From the NCBI GenBank assembly GCA_021791345.1, contig JAJYWT010000166.1, positions 1 through 10,090 of the forward strand: a stretch of 10,090 bases of DNA, written 5' to 3'. Made by a program: the position numbers and the translations under genes. Shown in pieces: positions 1-5,868 of this stretch. Under the pieces are notes generated by a model. The model was not told the origin of the DNA. It saw only the letters and a list, made by a program, of their open reading frames with translations, and made no database searches. The stretch comes from a bacterium (lineage in GTDB: Bacteria; Chloroflexota; Dormibacteria; UBA8260; Bog-877). The stretch's first letter is position 1; every line of letters starts with the position of its first letter.

Positions 1-2
1 TC

Positions 3-89
3 GGACCGGATTTCGAGACGGGGTTCGGACCCCGGCTCACGGTGGCTCCGCCACCCAGCCCCGAGGAGGGAACTGATGACCAGTCGTGA
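3..89 (+). CDS. 3' end of an unidentified upstream gene (partial)
   Basis: The reading frame starting at base 3 is open from the window edge to a TGA at 87-89 and encodes a plausible acidic, proline-rich C-terminus ending EEGTDDQS. It would overlap the next gene's ATG (76) by 14 bases. A second frame, starting at base 2, is also open and ends at TGA 74-76, which would give a tighter TGATG junction, but its residues are arginine- and glycine-rich and look less natural. I cannot tell which frame is used from so short a piece. No family is recognisable. Confidence 0.3.
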   Translation, partial: GPDFETGFGPRLTVAPPPSPEEGTDDQS

Positions 90-426
90 TGAGAAGCGGA
101 TGGCCGGCGACCTCGCCGGCTGGCTGGAGGGCGAGCAGGGGATGCCCGATGGCGATCCCGCCACCCGGGCCATCGCCGAGACCGCCGTTCTGCTGGTGGA
201 TGCGCTGGCTCCCCGACCGCTGCACCCGCACACCAGGGCGCACATCTTTGAGCGGGCGCTCTCCGAGGCGAACCTCCGGCGGCAGAGCGACTACCTGATG
301 CCGGAGGTGCTGCGGGTGGCCCGGCAGGTTCCGGTGCCGGCCTGGGTCGGGATTGGCGGAATGGCGGCCGGGGTGGTGGTGGGGCTGGCGGTCCTGCGCC
401 AGCGGGAGGCCCGCCTCTCACTCTGA
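76..426 (+). CDS. Hypothetical single-pass membrane protein, 116 aa
   Basis: The ATG at 76 is preceded by a strong Shine-Dalgarno sequence, AGGAGGG at 64-70, five bases upstream, which fixes the start. The first 85 residues are soluble and mostly helical with many charged residues. Residues about 87-106 (from VPAWVGIGG to VGLAVL) form one hydrophobic segment, followed by a short basic tail RQREARLSL. The layout of a cytosolic N-terminal domain with a C-terminal membrane anchor resembles anti-sigma factors or their membrane partners. However, there is no His/Cys zinc-finger motif, and the upstream gene cannot be identified as a sigma factor, so this is only a possibility. It overlaps or abuts the preceding gene and is probably co-transcribed with it. 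galU begins 50 bases downstream with its own -10 element. No family recognised. Confidence 0.72.
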   Translation: MTSRDEKRMAGDLAGWLEGEQGMPDGDPATRAIAETAVLLVDALAPRPLHPHTRAHIFERALSEANLRRQSDYLMPEVLRVARQVPVPAWVGIGGMAAGVVVGLAVLRQREARLSL

Positions 427-462
427 TCGAGATCGCCGCGGGAGGGTCGGCGGTCCGCTCCG

Positions 463-468
463 TAGAAT
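463..468 (+). promoter_or_regulatory. -10 element of a leaderless galU promoter
   Basis: TAGAAT matches the TANNNT -10 pattern. Only eight bases separate it from the GTG of galU at 477, so transcription would start at or beside the start codon. There is no Shine-Dalgarno sequence in the gap and no clear -35 box upstream. Confidence 0.45.
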
Positions 469-476
469 CCCCACCC

Positions 477-1352
477 GTGAGTTCAGTCACCACCGTGGTG
501 GTGCCGGCCGGCGGCCTCGGCACCCGGTTCCTGCCTGCCACCAAGGCTCTGCCGAAGGAGATGGTCCCGGTGGGCGACCGGCCCGCCATTCAGTGGGGAC
601 TGGAGGAAGCGGTGGCCTCCGGTTTGGGGCGCGCGGTCATCGTCACCGCCCCGGGCAAGGACCTGATCCGAGCTCACTTCGCCCCCGACCCGAGCCTCGA
701 AGCGGTGCTGTCCGAGCGCGGCAACCAGGAGTTGGCGGACCGGGTCCATGGCATCGGTCACCTCCTGAGGGTGGAGTTCGTGGAGCAGGAGCAACCCCTC
801 GGGCTCGGCCATGCCGTGCTCTGCGCCGCACCCACGGTCGGCGCCGAGGAGGCAGTCGCGGTGCTGCTGCCGGATGACCTCTTCGCGGGCTCGCCGCCGC
901 TGCTGGCGCAGCTGCTGGAGGCCCATGGCGCGACCGGTTGCACCGTGTTGGCGCTGCGCCGCTGTGCCCCCGCGGAGATCTCCCGCTACGGGGTGGCGAC
1001 CGTTGAGGGCGATGGTCCCGTCTTCCGGGTCACCGACGTGGTCGAGAAGCCGGCGCCGGAGGAGGCGCCGAGTGACCTGGCGATGATGGGCCGGTACATC
1101 CTGACCCGAGAGGTGTTCCAGGCGCTCACCACGACTGAGCCGGGTGCCCTTGGGGAGATCCAGTTGACCGACGCCATTCGGACCGCGGCCCGGGCGGGCC
1201 GGGTGGTGGGGGTCGAGTTCACCGGGGAGCTCTTGGATGTGGGGACCCTGGAGAGCTGGCTTGCCACCAACGCCGCGGTCGTTTGGCGCGACCCCGATCT
1301 GGGTCCGGCGCTGCGAGCTCGGATCGCCGAGCTGGAGTCAGCGGAACGCTGA
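477..1352 (+). CDS. galU: UTP-glucose-1-phosphate uridylyltransferase
   Basis: The enzyme makes UDP-glucose from UTP and glucose-1-phosphate in the cytoplasm, supplying cell-envelope polysaccharide and glycolipid synthesis. The 291-aa product matches the usual length of bacterial GalU. The N-terminal nucleotide-binding signature AGGLGTRFLPATKALPKEM is at residues 11-29. Further GalU motifs are EQPLGLGHAV (105-114), LPDDLF (131-136), the VEKP motif (189-192), GRYIL (205-209), GEIQLTDAI (226-234) and DVGT (254-257). The start is GTG, chosen because the protein then begins just before the first beta strand (TTVVVPAGG), as family members do. A -10-like TAGAAT lies eight bases upstream, which suggests a leaderless message. 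Glucose-1-phosphate thymidylyltransferases share the fold, but the spacing and the LPDDLF and GEIQLTDAI motifs favour GalU. Confidence 0.93.
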   Translation: MSSVTTVVVPAGGLGTRFLPATKALPKEMVPVGDRPAIQWGLEEAVASGLGRAVIVTAPGKDLIRAHFAPDPSLEAVLSERGNQELADRVHGIGHLLRVEFVEQEQPLGLGHAVLCAAPTVGAEEAVAVLLPDDLFAGSPPLLAQLLEAHGATGCTVLALRRCAPAEISRYGVATVEGDGPVFRVTDVVEKPAPEEAPSDLAMMGRYILTREVFQALTTTEPGALGEIQLTDAIRTAARAGRVVGVEFTGELLDVGTLESWLATNAAVVWRDPDLGPALRARIAELESAER

Positions 1353-1407
1353 CCGTGAAGGGTCGGCGCCTGTCAACCGATCCGTGGGGCTGGTCAGCCG
1401 GCGGCGC

Positions 1408-1413
1408 TATACT
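1408..1413 (+). promoter_or_regulatory. -10 element for the 90-aa gene and PHP gene
   Basis: TATACT is a five-of-six match to the consensus TATAAT and stands out in a GC-rich gap of 127 bases after galU. Transcription starting near 1420 would give a leader of about 60 bases before the ATG at 1480. An ATG at 1424 opens a 42-codon frame lying ten bases after the hexamer. No convincing -35 box is visible. Confidence 0.45.
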
Positions 1414-1479
1414 GCAGGGCCAGATGTCAATCGAGGCGGAAAGTGCCGTCCCCAGTTCCGGACACCATCAGGTAGTGCA

Positions 1480-1752
1480 ATGGCTATGCAACGCCCGCGG
1501 CGCGGTGATGACCTTCTGCGCTACCGCAGCCAGGAGGGAGACTTCGAGGTAGAGGTCTCGCACACCCTCAACAAGTGGTGTGTGTCGGTCATGCGCCTGG
1601 CTGACTCCAGCATCGTGGCCCAGGACTTCTTTCCCGAGCGTTGGAAGGCGATGGCGCGCGCCCAGGACTTCCTGCGGATTCTCAACATGCGCAACCGGCC
1701 GGAGGCCGGTGCGGACGATGCCGGGGGCGACCCGGGGGGCCAGGCCCCCTGA
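1480..1752 (+). CDS. Small hypothetical protein, 90 aa
   Basis: The start ATG at 1480 (MAMQRP) has a weak Shine-Dalgarno AGGT at 1470-1473, six bases upstream. A second ATG two codons on (1486) is equally possible. The open frame continues far upstream into galU, but that part reads as an antisense-like shadow. Residues 10-72 look like a compact folded domain: an alternating hydrophobic stretch (DFEVEVSHTLNKWCVSVM, a probable beta hairpin) followed by a helix (FPERWKAMARAQDFLRIL). The last 18 residues are Gly/Asp-rich and probably disordered. There are no membrane segments, signal peptide or recognisable catalytic motif. Two strong hairpin-forming sequences lie at its 3' end. The PHP gene follows on the same strand. 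I do not recognise the family. Confidence 0.68.
   Translation: MAMQRPRRGDDLLRYRSQEGDFEVEVSHTLNKWCVSVMRLADSSIVAQDFFPERWKAMARAQDFLRILNMRNRPEAGADDAGGDPGGQAP
1734..1750 (+). repeat. GC-rich hairpin at the stop codon of the 90-aa gene
   Basis: GGGGGG (1734-1739) and CCCCCT (1745-1750) flank a five-base loop CCAGG, forming a strong stem that runs into the TGA stop at 1750-1752. No T-run follows, so it is not a classical intrinsic terminator. It may attenuate or protect the message, or simply reflect GC-rich coding sequence. Confidence 0.35.
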
Positions 1753-1757
1753 GCCAG

Positions 1758-1771
1758 CCTGAAGCTTCAGG
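1758..1771. promoter_or_regulatory. Perfect 14-bp palindrome upstream of the PHP gene
   Basis: CCTGAAGCTTCAGG is a perfect inverted repeat with no spacer, situated in the 62-base gap between the 90-aa gene and the chosen PHP start. It could be an operator for a dimeric regulator or a small RNA hairpin. No regulator gene is nearby, so the role is inferred only from symmetry and position. Confidence 0.35.
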
Positions 1772-1814
1772 GGCCCGGCCCGCGGCTCTGCTTGAGATCC
1801 CACCTGGCTATTCG

Positions 1815-2543
1815 GTGGCCGACCCCCACGCGCACACGCTCGCCAGCGATGGGATGGTGAGCGCCCGGGAGCTCGTCAGGGCGGCCGCCCAAGCCGGCGT
1901 TCAGGTGCTCGCGGTCACCGATCACGACACCTTCCGGGGCGTTGGCGAGGCGGTCGAGGCGGGCCTCGAATTTGGGGTCGAGGTGGTCCCGGGCGAGGAG
2001 GTGACAACGGAGCCCCGGGCCAACGTCCACGTGCTGGGCCTGTTCCTCAAGGGCCCGGTGCGCATGGGCAGGCCGGTGGTGGACACCATTCATGCGATTC
2101 GCGAGCAGGGTGGTCTGGCGATTCTGGCTCATCCCTTCATGCCCACCTACTTCGCCTCCATCACCCCGGCGGCGCTGCGGCGGCTGCTGGCCCGAGAGAC
2201 CGTGGACGGCATCGAGCTGCGCCACACCGCGCTCACCCTGCCCCAGCGAATCCGTGAGCTGGACGCCTTTTACGAGCTCCACCAGGACCGTCTGGGGGCC
2301 GCCATCGGGTCCAGCGACAGCCACTTCGGCGAGCGCGATCTGGCGCGCACGGTGACCGTGTTCCCGGGTCGGACCGCGCGGGACCTGCGTCAAGCTATCA
2401 TCGACTGTCAGACCAGGCCCCTGGAGGGGTACCGCCGGCCACCCGGGCCGTCTTTGGGCACCCGCCTGCAGCAGCAGGCACGCAGCATGGGCTGGCTCAC
2501 CTGGCAACGCTGGAGCGGCAACATCGGCCGCGAGGGGGTCTGA
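1815..2543 (+). CDS. PHP-domain metal-dependent phosphoesterase
   Basis: This is a PHP-superfamily hydrolase, probably cytosolic, acting on a phosphoester such as a nucleotide or nucleic-acid end. From the GTG at 1815 it has 242 aa. All metal-ligand motifs of the polymerase-and-histidinol-phosphatase fold are present: DPHAHTLASDG (3-13, H5/H7/D12), TDHDTF (35-40), PGEE (59-62), VHVLG (71-75), AHP (105-107) and SDSH (167-170). The arrangement is TrpH/YciV-like (RNase AM relatives are about 290 aa), but this protein is shorter, so the substrate is unknown. The start is uncertain: GTG 1815 gives only two residues before the first motif, the frame is open further upstream, and no Shine-Dalgarno sequence is seen. 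The residues just upstream (PPGYS) look protein-like, so a non-standard start around 1749-1800 is possible. A TTG-start membrane protein gene follows three bases after the stop, suggesting co-transcription. Confidence 0.82.
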   Translation: MADPHAHTLASDGMVSARELVRAAAQAGVQVLAVTDHDTFRGVGEAVEAGLEFGVEVVPGEEVTTEPRANVHVLGLFLKGPVRMGRPVVDTIHAIREQGGLAILAHPFMPTYFASITPAALRRLLARETVDGIELRHTALTLPQRIRELDAFYELHQDRLGAAIGSSDSHFGERDLARTVTVFPGRTARDLRQAIIDCQTRPLEGYRRPPGPSLGTRLQQQARSMGWLTWQRWSGNIGREGV

Positions 2544-2546
2544 TCC

Positions 2547-2912
2547 TTGAACCGGAACTTTCTGAAGCACGAGTGGGGGGCGGCCGCCTTCATCGGCACG
2601 ATCATCGTGGGGGGGCTGGTGGTGCTGGCGTGGCTCCTGGTCAAGGCCGTGACCGCCTCACCGCTGCCTCCTCCCGCCCCCTGCCCGCGCGAGACCCCGA
2701 TCGTGATCCACGCCACCCCCACCCCATCCCCCGGCGTCTCGGTCTCACCAGCACCGGCTGTGACGCTCCCCTCGGTACCCTTCGGGTGTGCCGAGCCGAG
2801 TGTCACCGTGATCACGCCGACCCCGACGCCCAAGCCCAGCACCTCGGCCAAGGCGTCCCCCAGCGCCAAGGCGTCGCCTAGGGCCAGCGCCACGGCCAGC
2901 CCCACCCCCTGA
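2547..2912 (+). CDS. Membrane-anchored Ser/Thr/Pro-rich protein, 121 aa
   Basis: The start is TTG at 2547, with GAGGGGG at 2532-2538 as Shine-Dalgarno sequence and eight bases of spacing. A short charged N-terminus (MNRNFLKHEW) is followed by one membrane segment (about 11-36). The rest is an extracytoplasmic, low-complexity tail rich in Pro, Thr, Ser and Ala, including PTPTPKP and imperfect AKASP repeats near residues 101-111. Two cysteines (C46, C81) in the tail could form a disulfide bridge. Such tails are typical of wall-spanning stalks or O-glycosylated surface proteins, but no globular domain is present. It sits three bases after the PHP stop, so co-expression is likely. Its stop lies one base from the stop of the converging minus-strand gene, with no terminator visible between them. 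No family recognised. Confidence 0.72.
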   Translation: MNRNFLKHEWGAAAFIGTIIVGGLVVLAWLLVKAVTASPLPPPAPCPRETPIVIHATPTPSPGVSVSPAPAVTLPSVPFGCAEPSVTVITPTPTPKPSTSAKASPSAKASPRASATASPTP

Positions 2913-2913
2913 C

Positions 2914-3435
2914 TCAGAAGTCGGTCAGGAGCCGCTCACCGTTGCGGTCCACGATCTCCTGAGCCGGGACTGACAGCTCGAGCTCGGGGCTGTCCTCCAG
3001 CGCGACCCGGACGGAGATCACCGGACTGAGCCTCAGCCCGGCGACCCGGACCAGGTCGCGCAGGAAGGGAAAGGCCAGCGGCACCAGCTGGTTGCGCAGT
3101 CGGTTGCGGACCGCCTGCACGGGATCGCGGGTGGTGGCGGCCAGACTCTGATCGCGAAAGGCCATCACGATCACCTCGTCGGTGAGGGCGATGGGGTCCG
3201 TCCAGGAGTAGGCCTCGCCGCTCAGGCTGCAATCTACGAAGAGCTCCCGGGTCGGGAAGAGGCGGAGGCGCTCCGCCAGGCGGCTCATGACCGAGGCCTC
3301 GCCCTCCACGAAGAACGGGAGGTCCGTGACCTTGGGGTCGGGGTCTCCGGCGGGGTATCGCACCGAGAAGCCCACGTTGTCGACCCCGAACAACGGGTTC
3401 GGAACCTTGATCCAGAGATCAGCAGCGCTGGCCAC
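2914..3435 (-). CDS. Hypothetical protein, 173 aa
   Basis: The GTG at 3435 is chosen because a -10-like TATCCT lies 11 bases upstream, with AAGG between as a weak Shine-Dalgarno sequence, and because the residues before it (RSSRSK) look non-coding. The product starts MASAADLWIKVPNPLFGVDNVG. It has mixed alpha/beta character with a likely helix at 100-133 (including DPVQAVRNRLRNQLVPL) and beta-rich ends. There is no signal peptide, membrane segment, cysteine cluster or recognisable catalytic motif. It converges on the 121-aa membrane protein gene (one base between the stops) and is divergent from the quinone-oxidoreductase-like gene, with a 146-base shared control region. I do not recognise the family. 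The in-frame ATG upstream at 3492 would add an unlikely basic extension. Confidence 0.68.
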   Translation of the reverse strand: MASAADLWIKVPNPLFGVDNVGFSVRYPAGDPDPKVTDLPFFVEGEASVMSRLAERLRLFPTRELFVDCSLSGEAYSWTDPIALTDEVIVMAFRDQSLAATTRDPVQAVRNRLRNQLVPLAFPFLRDLVRVAGLRLSPVISVRVALEDSPELELSVPAQEIVDRNGERLLTDF

Positions 3436-3446
3436 CTTGGACCTTG

Positions 3447-3452
3447 AGGATA
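3447..3452 (-). promoter_or_regulatory. -10 element for the 173-aa minus-strand gene
   Basis: TATCCT on the minus strand lies 11 bases before the GTG at 3435. Transcription would begin about four bases before the start codon, giving a nearly leaderless message. Confidence 0.38.
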
Positions 3453-3514
3453 GCGCAGTCCGTGGGCATCCGTGCGCCGGTGGAGGGCGCATCCGGCGCG
3501 CACCTGTCAGCGGA

Positions 3515-3520
3515 TAGGAT
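3515..3520 (+). promoter_or_regulatory. -10 element for the quinone-oxidoreductase-like gene
   Basis: TAGGAT in the divergent gap fits the TANNNT pattern. Transcription starting near 3527 would give a leader of about 55 bases carrying the strong AGGAGGT ribosome-binding site of the gene at 3582. Confidence 0.33.
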
Positions 3521-3581
3521 CGGAGGGTCGCAAATCGCGCGGGGAAGCGCCTGCGGGGCCGCCGCGGGCAGGAGGTGTCAG

Positions 3582-4553
3582 ATGCGGGCTGCGTTCTTCC
3601 GGAGCCATGGCCGAGCCCATGAGGTGATCGAGGTGGGCGAGGTGGAGGCGCCTGAGCCCGGGCCCGGCGAGGTCCGGGTCCGACTCCGCTACTCCGGAGT
3701 CAACCCCACCGACTGGAAGTCGCGGAGCGGAGCGACCCCGGGACCCATCGATGGGTATCAGATCCCGCACCACGACGGGGCGGGCGACATCGACCGTGTC
3801 GGCCCCGGGGTCGACCCCGGGTTGGTGGGCCAACGCGTCTGGGTCTGGATGGCGGCGGCGGGCCGGCGCTGGGGGACCGCCGCCCAGTGGACGGTCGTCC
3901 CCAGCGCTCAGGCGGTGGCGCTGCCCGACGGCGCATCCTACGAACTGGGAGCCAGCCTGGGGGTCCCTGCCATGACTGCTCACCGGTGCCTGTTGGCGGA
4001 CGGGGAGCTCGATGGCCGGGCGGTCCTGGTGGCGGGTGGCGCCGGTGCGGTCGGCCATTTCGCAATCGAGCTGGCCAAGCTCCATGGGGCGCGGGTCGCG
4101 GCCACGGTGAGCGGAGCGGAGAAGGCCGACCTGGCCAGCCGGGCCGGCGCCGATCTGGTGGTCAACTACCGCGATGAGAGCGCCCTGGAGCAGCTCAGGG
4201 CGTTCGCCCTGCCCTACGACCGGATCATCGAGGTGAACCTCGCGGCCAACCTTGCGATGGATCTGGCGCTGGCCGGGCCTCCCACCTCGATCGTGGTCTA
4301 TGCCGCCACCGGCCCGGACCCGGTGCTGCCAATCCGGGGCTGCATGAACAGCAACGCCATTTTCCGTTTCGTGCTGCTCTACGGAGTGCCCCGGCCGGCC
4401 CTGGAGGCAGCGGCCGCCGATATCACCCGGGCGCTCGCCGCAGGCAGCCTGAGCGAGCTGCCGGTGCACCGCTTCCCGCTGGAGCAGTGCGCCCAGGCCC
4501 AGGATGCGGTGGAGCAGGGCGCGGTCGGCAAGGTGTTGGTCGAGATCCCCTGA
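3582..4553 (+). CDS. Zinc-free MDR-family NAD(P)H:quinone oxidoreductase-like enzyme
   Basis: This is a cytosolic medium-chain dehydrogenase/reductase of the quinone oxidoreductase branch, expected to use NADPH to reduce quinones or alpha,beta-unsaturated carbonyls. At 323 aa it has the usual length. The N-terminal GroES-like domain contains the typical NPTDWKSRSG (41-50) and PHHDGAGDI (62-70). The Rossmann domain has the nucleotide-binding loop AGGAGAVGHFAIELAK (151-166), then AGADLVVNYRDE (188-199). The C-terminus ends with the family's AVEQGAVGKVLVEI. Zinc-ligand cysteines of alcohol dehydrogenases are absent (C136, C254 and C303 are scattered), so a zinc-independent reductase is expected. 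The start ATG 3582 has AGGAGGT five bases upstream. The gene stands alone, divergent from the 173-aa gene and converging on coaE (17 bases between the stops). The exact substrate cannot be told from sequence. Confidence 0.85.
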   Translation: MRAAFFRSHGRAHEVIEVGEVEAPEPGPGEVRVRLRYSGVNPTDWKSRSGATPGPIDGYQIPHHDGAGDIDRVGPGVDPGLVGQRVWVWMAAAGRRWGTAAQWTVVPSAQAVALPDGASYELGASLGVPAMTAHRCLLADGELDGRAVLVAGGAGAVGHFAIELAKLHGARVAATVSGAEKADLASRAGADLVVNYRDESALEQLRAFALPYDRIIEVNLAANLAMDLALAGPPTSIVVYAATGPDPVLPIRGCMNSNAIFRFVLLYGVPRPALEAAAADITRALAAGSLSELPVHRFPLEQCAQAQDAVEQGAVGKVLVEIP

Positions 4554-4570
4554 GGCGCCGTCGGGTGCCG

Positions 4571-5209
4571 TCAGCGGCCGAAGTGGAGCTCCTTCTGCCA
4601 GAGGTCGAAGACCTGATCCCGGGTCTCCTCTCTGGTGCCGGAGTTGTCCACCACCCAGGTCGCCAGGTCGCGCTTGTCGTCTATCGGCATCTGGGCGGCG
4701 ATCCGGGCATTCGCCTCGGTCGCACTGAGCCCCGAGCGCTCCATCAGTCGGCGCAGCTGGAGCTCGGGGCGCAGGTAGGCCAGGATTATGGTTGAGAAAT
4801 CGGCGGCCCGGCCGACCTCGAACAGCAGCGGGATGTCGTAGACCACGACTCTGGCCCCGGCTGCCTCCGCGGCCCGGATGGCCTGCCGGCTGAGGTCCGC
4901 CACGATCGGGTGGACGATCGCCTCCAGCGCGGCGCGCTGGTGCGGATCCGCGAACACCAGCTCCGCCATGCGCCTGCGGTCCAGCTCTCCATCGGGGGTG
5001 AGCATCCCCCTCCCGAACCTGGCCACGGTCGCCTGGAGGCCGGGGGACCCCTTGGCCACAGCCTGGCGCGCCAGCTGGTCCGCGTCGATGATCGAGGCTC
5101 CGAGCTCCTTGAGCATCTCCGCCACCGTCGTCTTCCCGGTGGCGATCCCCCCCGTCAGCGCCACGACCCGGGATGAGGGGGGACGCCCAGACCCGGAGGG
5201 CGGCGGCAC
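4571..5209 (-). CDS. coaE: Dephospho-CoA kinase
   Basis: CoaE performs the last step of coenzyme A synthesis, phosphorylating the 3'-OH of the ribose of dephospho-CoA with ATP in the cytoplasm. The Walker A P-loop GGIATGKTT is at residues 20-28, IIDADQLAR with the conserved Asp residues at 40-48, DIPLLFE at 125-131, and the lid region RRLMERSGLSATEANARI at 153-170. The length of 212 aa is normal. The GTG at 5209 gives a 14-residue Pro/Ser/Gly-rich N-terminal extension that most CoaE proteins lack. GTG at 5164 (protein starting MALTGG) is an alternative, but neither has a clear Shine-Dalgarno sequence. The start at 5209 is six bases after the stop of the upstream coiled-coil gene, suggesting translational coupling. 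Its product serves the acyl-CoA pathway encoded to the right. Confidence 0.93.
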   Translation of the reverse strand: MPPPSGSGRPPSSRVVALTGGIATGKTTVAEMLKELGASIIDADQLARQAVAKGSPGLQATVARFGRGMLTPDGELDRRRMAELVFADPHQRAALEAIVHPIVADLSRQAIRAAEAAGARVVVYDIPLLFEVGRAADFSTIILAYLRPELQLRRLMERSGLSATEANARIAAQMPIDDKRDLATWVVDNSGTREETRDQVFDLWQKELHFGR

Positions 5210-5215
5210 TCCCGA

Positions 5216-5815
5216 CTACCGCGGCTCGGCCGGCGGGCGGGGTCGGACGAAGCACCGGTCCGGGTCCAGCAGGCGCTCCAGCCGCGTCCCCGGAGTGTGG
5301 ACCCGAACCCCGGCGCGCTGGGGCACCCCGAAGTCCCAGCCCAGCTGGTAAAGCCTGCGGGCCTCCGCCAGGTCGGCCACGGTCGCCACCCCACTGCCGT
5401 CGGTCATCTGCAGCGTGGGGGCCCTGCTGCCCGGGTATCCCAGCGCCACCACGCCCCCGGTATCGAGCAGGAACTCGAGCCCCGAGAAGGGGAGCTCCCC
5501 GAAGACGGGAGGCTCGGCTGCCTCCACCAGCCGCAGCAGGGAAGGTGCCTGGCCCTCGGCGACCTCGCTCCGCACCCGGCGCCGCTCGGCCAGGTGGCGT
5601 TGGCGCTCGCGGCGGCGCAGCTCGGTCGCCAAAACGCCCCGGCGCCGGTTCAGCTCCGCCAGCCGCGCCTGCAGCGGGGCCATCTCGACCCTCAGCGCGC
5701 GCTCCGCCGCCTCCAGCTCAGCCTGCATGTTGGCCACCTCGGCCTCGTCGAGGGAGCCGAGGTCGTCCAGCTCGGAGGGGTTGGGAGCCTGGTCGTCACT
5801 ACTCTGGGTGTCCAT
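5216..5815 (-). CDS. Hypothetical coiled-coil protein, 199 aa
   Basis: The ATG at 5815 has no Shine-Dalgarno sequence, but a -10-like TACGCT lies seven bases upstream, so a leaderless message is likely. An acidic N-terminus (1-24) is followed by a long, heptad-like, Ala/Glu/Arg/Leu-rich helix (about 24-84) predicted to form a coiled coil. A globular region of about 110 residues then contains FGELPFSGLEFLLDTGGVV (105-123), and a C-terminal part contains a TPGTRLERLL stretch (174-183). There are no membrane segments, signal peptide or metal motifs. It is the first gene of an apparent two-gene operon with coaE (six-base gap) and is divergent from the enoyl-CoA hydratase gene. I do not recognise the family. 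The coiled coil suggests dimerisation or a partner-binding role, but this is inference. Confidence 0.75.
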   Translation of the reverse strand: MDTQSSDDQAPNPSELDDLGSLDEAEVANMQAELEAAERALRVEMAPLQARLAELNRRRGVLATELRRRERQRHLAERRRVRSEVAEGQAPSLLRLVEAAEPPVFGELPFSGLEFLLDTGGVVALGYPGSRAPTLQMTDGSGVATVADLAEARRLYQLGWDFGVPQRAGVRVHTPGTRLERLLDPDRCFVRPRPPAEPR

Positions 5816-5821
5816 TGCCGG

Positions 5822-5828
5822 TAGCGTA
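5822..5828. promoter_or_regulatory. Symmetric bidirectional -10 element TAGCGTA
   Basis: On the plus strand TAGCGT (5822-5827) fits TANNNT and would drive the enoyl-CoA hydratase gene with a leader of about 35 bases that contains its ribosome-binding site. On the minus strand the same bases read TACGCT (5828-5823), seven bases before the ATG of the coiled-coil gene, giving a leaderless transcript. One element can therefore serve both directions. Confidence 0.42.
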
Positions 5829-5868
5829 CCGGCTGGATGGCGAACCGGACGCAGAGTTGGAGGGTGAG

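Noticed and set aside
19..34. Hairpin CGGGGT-TCGG-ACCCCG resembling the T-arm of a tRNA
   Set aside because: The stem and loop do not fit a five-pair stem with a seven-base loop. No matching acceptor, anticodon or D-arm is seen, and the stretch lies in an open reading frame just before a ribosome-binding site.
1694..1710. Inverted repeat ACCGGCC-GGA-GGCCGGT inside the 90-aa gene
   Set aside because: It lies within coding sequence rich in CCGG. The three-base loop and lack of context make chance the simplest explanation.
3550..3576. Leader hairpin CCTGC/GCAGG that might hide the ribosome-binding site of the oxidoreductase gene
   Set aside because: It has only five pairs, with a large loop and only partial overlap with AGGAGGT, so it is too weak to call a riboregulator.
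4554..4570. Possible bidirectional terminator between the converging quinone-oxidoreductase-like gene and coaE
   Set aside because: Only a five-pair stem with a G-T wobble (GGCGC/GTGCC) can form, and there is no T-run on either strand.
3507..5255. 582-codon open frame on the minus strand across the oxidoreductase and coaE
   Set aside because: It has a Gly/Arg/Asp/Pro-rich shadow composition with no family motif and overlaps two well-supported genes in other frames.
5173..5868. Long in-frame extension upstream of the enoyl-CoA hydratase
   Set aside because: It is antisense to the coiled-coil gene and its residues are a Pro/Ala/Arg-rich shadow. A good ribosome-binding site marks the ATG at 5869, where crotonase similarity begins.
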